A stretch of DNA of 64,000 bases, from contig CM075853.1 of assembly GCA_037975125.1 (NCBI GenBank), forward strand, positions 95,815,043-95,879,042, read 5' to 3'. Position 1 is the stretch's first letter, and every line of letters starts with the position of its first letter. Shown here piece by piece: positions 57,811 to 64,000 of this stretch. Made by a program: the position numbers and the translations under genes. The notes under the pieces were generated by a model, which saw only the letters and a program-made list of their open reading frames with translations, was not told the DNA's origin and made no database searches. Origin of the DNA: Latrodectus hesperus (taxonomy: Eukaryota; Arthropoda; Arachnida; Araneae; Theridiidae).

Positions 57811-58647
57811 ATGTTTTGGAAAAACCCTAATTTAAGCTATTTGCACGCACTATTGTTAACATAACAGTGAATGCGAAAATGATATCATTGAGAGCAAACA
57901 CTAGTTAAGCTGAATTTCACCGCAAATCATTGATATAAGGAGCTTACATTAATTGCGATGTATTGCGAAGACAAATCTACATGTAACATATTGTGTTGTA
58001 ACATTTTAATCGCTTAATATATTGTTTTATGAAACATTCCTATTTCAAATGCGTAATGAAATCTGTTGCACGTATAAGTTTTGAAGTATGGAAATGGAAA
58101 CAAGTGATCGAAATGATACGAAGAATCCAATTTAAATACATGCAAATGTGTAATATAAATTTATAAACATTATTTTTATAATCGCGTTTAGTAACAGCTA
58201 TTAAATTATAGATTAGAGTGGTTACTACCAAAATTTAACTTGAATGGCTTATAGGACTTTTTAAATTGGATCTGGACTCAAAGAAAAGTAAATTTAAGAG
58301 ATTTAGATTAGTCGAAGCATTTAGTATGTAAAAAATACTTACTATCAAATTATTAGCTAAAATTGAAATTTCAAGAGAATTGTTATACTCACAAGCAATT
58401 AATGTTTTAAGCAGATGAATCAACCCAGATGCGCAGAAAATTAACGTAGAATAGTTAATTCACAACTTAGATATTCTTGCTCAGTCGATGCACAATCGTC
58501 TAATTCTTTCTTTTCTTTCTCATTTCATCTAATATTTTCTTTATTTTTTCAATTAATAATATGATATTTTCTTTTTAAAAATCTGAGAATTTAGAGACGC
58601 TACAATCTTTTTATTTACAAATGCATTTTTATGTGTACATTGTACAT

Positions 58648-58672
58648 ATGTGTTACATTACATGTAACACAT
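58648..58672. repeat. 11-bp perfect inverted repeat with 3-base loop
   Basis: ATGTGTTACAT and its exact complement ATGTAACACAT flank TAC. A further self-complementary TGTACA pair (TGTACATTGTACA) lies just upstream. Confidence 0.85.
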
Positions 58673-58879
58673 GTCTTAAATAACATTATTATTACATTTT
58701 TATCAATAAAATTCGTGGGAGTCTCAAATAAAGAACTAAAAAATAAAAAGAAGGAAAGATTTTGCCTCTTAAGTGAAAAACTACTCGTCATTCTGAGTTT
58801 TGTCATTTTGGAGCTTCTAATGACCTGATTTTTCCAAACTTCTACGCTTAAGTTTTTTATATTTTTAATACCTTTTTAT

Positions 58880-58950
58880 GCTGCGTGGGGGAGGAACGTC
58901 TGCTTAAGAGAAATTTTGGAGGGGGGGGGAAAGAAAGTGCAAAGGGTGGT
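58880..58950 (+). other. G-rich patch with G5 and G9 runs
   Basis: GGGGG at 58887-58891, a run of nine G at 58921-58929 and GGGTGG at 58944-58949 stand out in a very AT-rich window. They could form an intramolecular G-quadruplex on the plus strand. Confidence 0.5.
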
Positions 58951-59286
58951 GTCACTGAACACTTTTTTGCTTCTTTTTGAGAGCTGAAAATGGGTCATTC
59001 GCTTAACAAAAGGTGCCGAAAAATTGAAGGTAAATTTAGAATGAAGGAAATAGGGGTTAGGAAAAAAAATGGCAATTTTTTTTAAATAGGAATTTTATTT
59101 CAATTTTGCGTTACGATCAGTAAACTTAACAAATATTTGCGAATTTTCATCAAATAAATAATGTGGAAAATCTGATATTTTCATCATTCATTTTGTGGGA
59201 AAACGTAGCTTATAATGATTTTAGATAATTAAAAATTTGTTTTACAAACACCACTTGTAAATTGTATATAGTAGTGTTTTTATATA

Positions 59287-59313
59287 CACTCCGTCAAAAA
59301 AGTATTGGGACAC
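59287..59313 (+). repeat. Left terminal inverted repeat of the Tc1 element
   Basis: 27 bp beginning directly after TA at 59285-59286. It ends in the core CAAAAAAGTATTGGGACAC and matches the reverse complement of 60885-60911 at 24 of 27 positions (differences at positions 3, 6 and 16). Confidence 0.93.
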
Positions 59314-59485
59314 GATATAAGTTCATGAAATTTTATCATAATATATAACTTAAATACACAAATGAAAGAAAAAAGGCGTATATGACATTTTGTTAAATGC
59401 AGATCACAGTGACTGAAACAAAACTCAAATATTAATGTAATTATTATTATAATTTAAAGAAAAAAAGTCAAGACAAAAAATGAGC

Positions 59486-59505
59486 TCAAAAAAGTATTGG
59501 GACAC
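59486..59505 (+). repeat. Inner direct repeat of the left end (IR/DR)
   Basis: A second copy of the core TCAAAAAAGTATTGGGACAC, 191 bp inside the matching outer copy and in the same orientation. It lies just beyond the transposase stop and is probably an internal transposase binding site, by analogy with IR/DR elements. Confidence 0.9.
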
Positions 59506-59542
59506 ACTGCCCAATAAATAAAAAACAGCAAAAAATTTAAAG

Positions 59543-60565
59543 TTAATATCTTGTTGGACCTTCTTTGTACTTTATGACCTCTAACCGTTCATTTGGCATA
59601 GATTTGACCATTTTTGCGCAAAACGACCCGTCAATTTTGGCCCACTCTTCAACCAGATGTTTTCTTAACACCTGCTTGTTAGAAATGTGGTGTTCATTGA
59701 GCTTTTGCTGCAAATAATCCCATACATGTTCTATGGGATTAAGGTCTGGACTCTGTGCAGGAGTTTTAATCTCACCAGGACAATGGTAAAGGGCCTATAA
59801 CTTGCAAATGTGAGCAGTATGTTTTGGGTCGTTATCCTGGTACAAATTAAAATAGTTTGATATTCCCAACTTTCTCACACTTTGCTTTAAATTTTGCCTG
59901 AGAATGTCAAGATAGACATATTTATTCATTATGCCATCTATTAAATCTAAGTTTCCAACACCAGAGCTTGCCATGCAGCCCCAGACTAATTGGTTGCGGC
60001 CTCCATACTTAACAGTTGGCAGCAAATTTTTGACATGCAACTCCGTATTAGATATCCGCGACTTTTTGCTTCCCATCTGATCCGAAAATGTTATATTTGC
60101 TTTCGTCTACGAAAGTTACATTTTCTCAAAATTCTATTGGTTGCTTTACCTACATTTTAGCAAATGCCAGTCTATCCTGTCGGTTTGCTTTGGAAATGTA
60201 GGGCTTTATTCGAGGTATTCTACCATGATACCTATGTTTTCTTAAAACATTTCTGACAGTTACAGGATTTACAGATTTCCCGAACATACTTTTACATCTC
60301 AGAGTCATTTTTAATGCGCTGGTTCTTGGATTAATGAGAACTTGTCTCACAATCCACCTTTCTTCACGTTCAGTAAATATCCTAGGACGCCCTGATGTCT
60401 GCTTTTTTCAACACTATTTGTTTTCGTGAACCTGTGAATAATGTTAAAAACAGTAGACTTACTCAGCTCCAAGATTTGTCCTACACAGCGAACTGATTTT
60501 CCATTTTTCCAATGGCTTATTACCAGATTTCGCACATCCATCGAAATATCTTTGTTTTTCACCAT
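59543..60565 (-). pseudogene. Tc1-family DD34E transposase, degenerate (2 frameshifts, 3 stops)
   Basis: The product would be a cut-and-paste transposase of about 340 residues, which is normal Tc1 length. The start chosen is the ATG at 60565 (MVKNKDIS), just before the DNA-binding region; an upstream ATG at 60658 would add 31 residues unlike the family. Residues about 8-46 form the first helix-turn-helix (HWKNGKSVRC...LSKSTVFNIIHRF). The GRPR motif that normally follows is split by a one-base loss near 60390. The second helix-turn-helix (VNPVTVRNVLRKH) follows. The catalytic residues are present: D in FVDESKY, D in YQDNDPKHTA and E in NPIEHVWD, with 34 residues between the last two. Breaks are TAG at 60150-60152, TGA at 60126-60128, a probable two-base loss near 60060, and TAG at 59795-59797. 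The C-terminus (KYKEGPTRY) ends at TAA 59543-59545. Two of the stops sit where the family usually has Trp, suggesting TGG decay. Family assignment is secure and loss of function is certain. Confidence 0.95.
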
Positions 60566-60687
60566 TGCTCTACATGTAATCGATTTTATTGACAACTTAT
60601 GTTGAAAAGTATTGTCTAAAAAAGGTGGCAGCAAATTAAATTTTATTTTGTGTGACATATTTATTGTTTTACTTGCTCATTTCAAAA

Positions 60688-60707
60688 GTGTCCCAATACT
60701 TTTTTGA
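60688..60707 (-). repeat. Inner direct repeat of the right end (IR/DR)
   Basis: The reverse complement is identical over 20 bases to the left inner repeat (59486-59505). It lies about 200 bp inside the right terminus, upstream of the transposase start, so it also falls in the presumed promoter/leader of that gene. Confidence 0.9.
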
Positions 60708-60884
60708 CCCTTGTTTGCCTTTAAATTATATTCAAAAAGCTATATCAAATTATAAAGCTAAAATATTAGCAAAATTTCAATTATATAGTGTACACCAAAT
60801 ATTAAAGCACCTCTTGATTACCTTTGCTTTTGTTTTAATGTGATAAATATTTTTATAAATAGCTTTAGATGTTACGCATCCCAA

Positions 60885-60911
60885 GTGTCCCAATATTTTT
60901 TTGACTGACTG
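60885..60911 (-). repeat. Right terminal inverted repeat of the Tc1 element
   Basis: 27 bp followed by the TA duplication at 60912-60913. Its core reads AAATATTGGGACAC on the minus strand, one base different from the other three core copies (ATATTGGG instead of GTATTGGG). Confidence 0.93.
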
Positions 60912-60913
60912 TA

Positions 60914-62709
60914 GTAGCTGCTAGAATTTTTTAAACTTAACTAATTTTTCATATATTTTACAACGTTTATTAAATAACATTTATTAATAATTTTTGAAGA
61001 TACACTTAACAAGAATGCATACTTAAGGTAATACAGGTATATTTTGCTTTATTTTATTGTACTGTAGTCGGAAAATTCATAATAAATCGAAAGTGAAGCA
61101 TTTCGTTGCAACATTTGCATAATAAAATGCTCAATTATTGTACAGAAGAACATTGCGTAAAAAATAGCGAGCCATATATTTTCATTGGTAACTGTTACAT
61201 TTTTAAGAGAATTCTTGTATCTTGTGTTATTATATAGTACACAATTATAAAAGTTTTTTATATATTAATTATATCTTAGTTAATTTATTTTCCATTTTAT
61301 TACAACCAATAAATTTATATCAATGAAATCAATTTGTGAAAACAAAAATTCTTGTTAATCGTTTTGATAAAGATATAATTTGTAACAGCAAGGATAGGGA
61401 TTTAGTTTTTTTATTTCTTATTCACGTAATTTTCTGAAACATTTTATCCTAATATTATTTCTAATTTATAAATTACATATAACCGCGAAATATATATTAA
61501 ATCTTTTTATAAAAAATTTAAAAATATTTAAACTAGTATTTTAACTTTGCACAGTTTAAATTATTTATAAAATATCATTTTTTTCATAAAAAAATATAAA
61601 TAATTTTAAAGAATAATATGCATACCATATGATATAAGCATATTTTATAAGAAAAAAATATTAACACATAAAAAGAAAAATTTTAAAAGTATTTTAACTT
61701 TAGCATTTTTAAAAATTGGTTATTTAAATTGTATTATAGAGTTTATGAAAAAATATTAAGTAAAGTAATGAATTTAATGAATATTTAAAAACAATGAATG
61801 AGGAAAAATGGAAACCCATATTCAATCAAATATTCGAGACAAAATTTTTAATACATTTGAAAAATGTGTGCCCCAGATTTTTAAGTATAATTCTATATAT
61901 TAAATTTTCTGGTATTTTTTTTTCAATTTTAAAAAGTTTTCAAAGAAATTCATCTTAAATTAAAATAAGTATACTGAAATAGTAGAATATATTCCTATTC
62001 AGTGATAGAACTTTATAGAAGACTAACTCTTCAGAAACATAAAATATTTTATTATTTTCTTTGATAAAAAATAATTAATATTTTAAAATTATAGAAGTAT
62101 AAAAGAAATTTTATATTCAGCAACCTTATAAAGATAGATACATATTGTTAATTTAAGCTCAATGTTCAAAATAAAATAATTTGGAACTTTTGGGGATTTT
62201 CATGAGTGAATGAATTTTACAAGTCAATAAAATTGTGCTTAGCACAAGATTAAAACTACATCAAAATAATCCAATTTTATATCTTTTTTAAAGTGGTTAA
62301 TATAATTTATTATGTATTTTTTTTATCAAATATTATGTATTTTTATTCTTAATATAAAAATATATCATCATTTTTATAATAAGAATTTCGTTTTTTTATT
62401 TTCTCTGACAAACATAAAAAATATTCTTCTATAAAATATTAATCGTTGCTGATTTGAACTTTTATTTATTTATTTTCTTCCGAAGATTTCAATGCAGAAA
62501 AATTAAAAGTAAATTCGAAATTAAAATTAAACTGATAATTTGGGACCACAAGAAATATATGAATTCTTTTTGAGTTACAGTTCAAAACCAAACATTACAA
62601 TACAAATCATTCGAACTGACATCCATTTTTGCTGTGGTGAAATATCGTTGCATCATTTAGTTCTGATGATCATCATAGTGAACAAGTTTTCTATGCAAAC
62701 ACCATGATT
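60914..62709. other. Gene-free, very AT-rich stretch
   Basis: Among the most AT-rich parts of the window, with long A/T homopolymer runs. No repeat family or frame is recognised. Confidence 0.7.
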
Positions 62710-62960
62710 ATCTATGCGAAATATCACAAAGCCAGGAGCACGTTCATCGGAGGATGCCTTACCTCATCAGGCAAGACCGGATCGTATTCCAACGTTGGTA
62801 TTGTTGATCCTTAACCCCCTTGCAACACAATTTAAGGAAAATGCGAACACGCGCCACAATGTGATCTTAAAAGACCACAAGAGACGACCTAGGAATTTCG
62901 ATCGCGCACGAGACTGGGCATCAAGGTAAATGGAACAAAGAGAAATTAAGGTCCTTAATG
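62710..62960. other. GC-richer island, possible small exon or regulatory DNA
   Basis: A 71-codon frame (62714-62929) begins at ATG and is followed at its end by CAAGGTAAAT, which resembles a 5' splice site; the TAA stop lies within that string. The peptide is Arg/Pro-rich and non-repetitive (ARPDRIPTLVLLILNPLATQ) but unrecognised. CpG strings (CGATCGCGCACG, ACACGCGCC) are unusual for the window. Confidence 0.25.
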
Positions 62961-63304
62961 GAGCATTATTGTCGTGTCAGGCTTTGCGTTTAACCCAATA
63001 CACCCTGACCCCAAGGTTCAAATGTCTCTGAGGTTTTTTGAGAGGTTTGCTTAAGGAACCGAATCGGACCCTCAGTCAAAACAATGGAATATTCTCTTTG
63101 AACATTTCACTTTATTTTATTGTCGGTGGCATTGGAAATAGATTGAAGGTGGTGAAACTTAATAATGTGCTGATAATGAGTTTTAAAGTAATGATTGCGC
63201 GCCTGTGTTAATCCGAATTCTTATCATTTTAATGGTTAAAATAATTGCTCTATTTTGGTATAATTAAATGATTTTTTTAAAGTTTTGCTACAATATGTTT
63301 AAAA

Positions 63305-63425
63305 CTTTAACTTTTGATACTAAAATGATAAAATTTTGATACAATATTTATTATATACTAAAGTAATTAACTTTTGATACAATTTGATACAATACTTATA
63401 TATATCGACAAACTTTTGATGCAAT
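63305..63425. repeat. Degenerate tandem copies of a TTTTGATACAAT-like motif
   Basis: AACTTTTGATACTAAAATG, ATTTTGATACAATAT, AACTTTTGATACAATTTG, TTTGATACAATACTTAT and AACTTTTGATGCAATG occur in series with irregular spacing. It looks like an old minisatellite. Confidence 0.65.
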
Positions 63426-63605
63426 GTTTTTCATGAAAAATGAAGAAATCTTTTTATTATGATTCACACAAATATGCAACTCAATACATCATTTGATAAT
63501 ATCATTGTTACATAATTACTGAGTTTCAAGAAAAATTAAATGCAAGTAAGAAAAATTCAGTGTCATTTGAGTCATTTACATGCCTGTTTTTAAATTAACA
63601 ATTCT

Positions 63606-63718
<113 letters not shown>

Positions 63719-64000
63719 GAAATTACCTTTACATATATATAATCATATATTAATCAAATTCCATTTCAGACTTTTACGAAGCGTTAGCAATAAAATTTAG
63801 AAGTTATTTATTGACACGCTTTCCGATAAAAGCTTGAAACTCGGAATTTCTTATGGTAGGATATTCCACGCCCAGCTATATTACAGCTTTATATATCAGA
63901 AGAAGGTTAAAACACATTTTGATTATTAAATGAATAATATCTATTATAAGAATAATCAAATATGCATATAAAATAATAATAAATGGGTATGGTTCAAGAT

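Larger units (their letters stand above)
55379..59286. other. Gene-free stretch left of the Tc1 element
   Basis: It holds a decayed tRNA-like string on the minus strand near 55590-55640 (GGTTTAATTTGTAACCC), the SINE head at 57735-57810, the palindrome at 58648 and the G-rich patch at 58880. Frames 55510-55737 and 56394-56591 are unrecognised. Confidence 0.6.
59287..60911 (-). mobile_element. Tc1/mariner-type DNA transposon, IR/DR layout, complete ends but dead transposase
   Basis: A 1625-bp element flanked on both sides by TA (59285-59286 and 60912-60913), the target duplication of Tc1/mariner elements. Its 27-bp ends match at 24 of 27 positions, and both contain a run of A followed by TATTGGGACAC reading inwards. 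A second copy of the core lies inside each end, at 59486-59505 and 60688-60707, so each end has two repeats about 200 bp apart in the same orientation, as in IR/DR elements such as Sleeping Beauty. The single gene inside (minus strand) is a broken Tc1 transposase. The ends look intact, so a related active transposase might still move the element in trans; that is inference. The element sits in non-coding AT-rich DNA. Confidence 0.95.

Overview
This window looks like a gene-poor piece of a large arthropod nuclear genome, most likely an arachnid such as a spider. It is strongly AT-rich, has no bacterial-style gene packing, and no host exon could be recognised on either strand. The arachnid guess is an inference. 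It rests on the Tc1-family transposases, the very long (AT)n tracts and the abundant degenerate tRNA-derived SINE-like copies; no single sequence proves it.

The clearest gene-like object is a Tc1/mariner element at 59287-60911 on the minus strand. It has a TA target duplication, 27-bp terminal inverted repeats, and a second internal copy of the repeat core about 200 bp inside each end (IR/DR layout). Its DD34E transposase is recognisable from N-terminal helix-turn-helix to C-terminus but is broken by two frameshifts and three stops. A second, older Tc1-type transposase remnant lies at 42068-42766 (minus). Its N-terminal region is not recognisable and its first catalytic Asp aligns with Asn.

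Much of the rest is repeat fossil. One SINE-like family (family A here) has a tRNA-like head ending in a box-B-like sequence and a shared body and tail. It recurs at about 10.6, 27.2, 30.2, 32.2, 34.1, 36.3, 48.0 and 50.3 kb, with probable head-only pieces elsewhere. A second family (B) recurs at about 6.9, 26.8, 36.9 and 54.6 kb. Nine long (AT)n tracts (64-194 bp), a GATA array, a duplicated 150-bp segment, a 65-bp x3 minisatellite and several near-perfect short palindromes complete the repeat content.

Against this background stand short islands of higher GC and CpG content (about 8.2, 13.1, 25.4, 29.7, 37.4, 37.9, 48.8, 50.8 and 62.8 kb). They contain dense transcription-factor-like motifs or palindromes but no convincing coding frame. 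They are the best candidates for conserved regulatory sequence in what may be a long intron or gene desert. Two open frames without a proper start (13060-13263 and 43349-43624) have splice- or promoter-like neighbours, but their lengths are within chance for this base composition. No CRISPR array, rRNA, intact tRNA gene or virus-like gene was seen.
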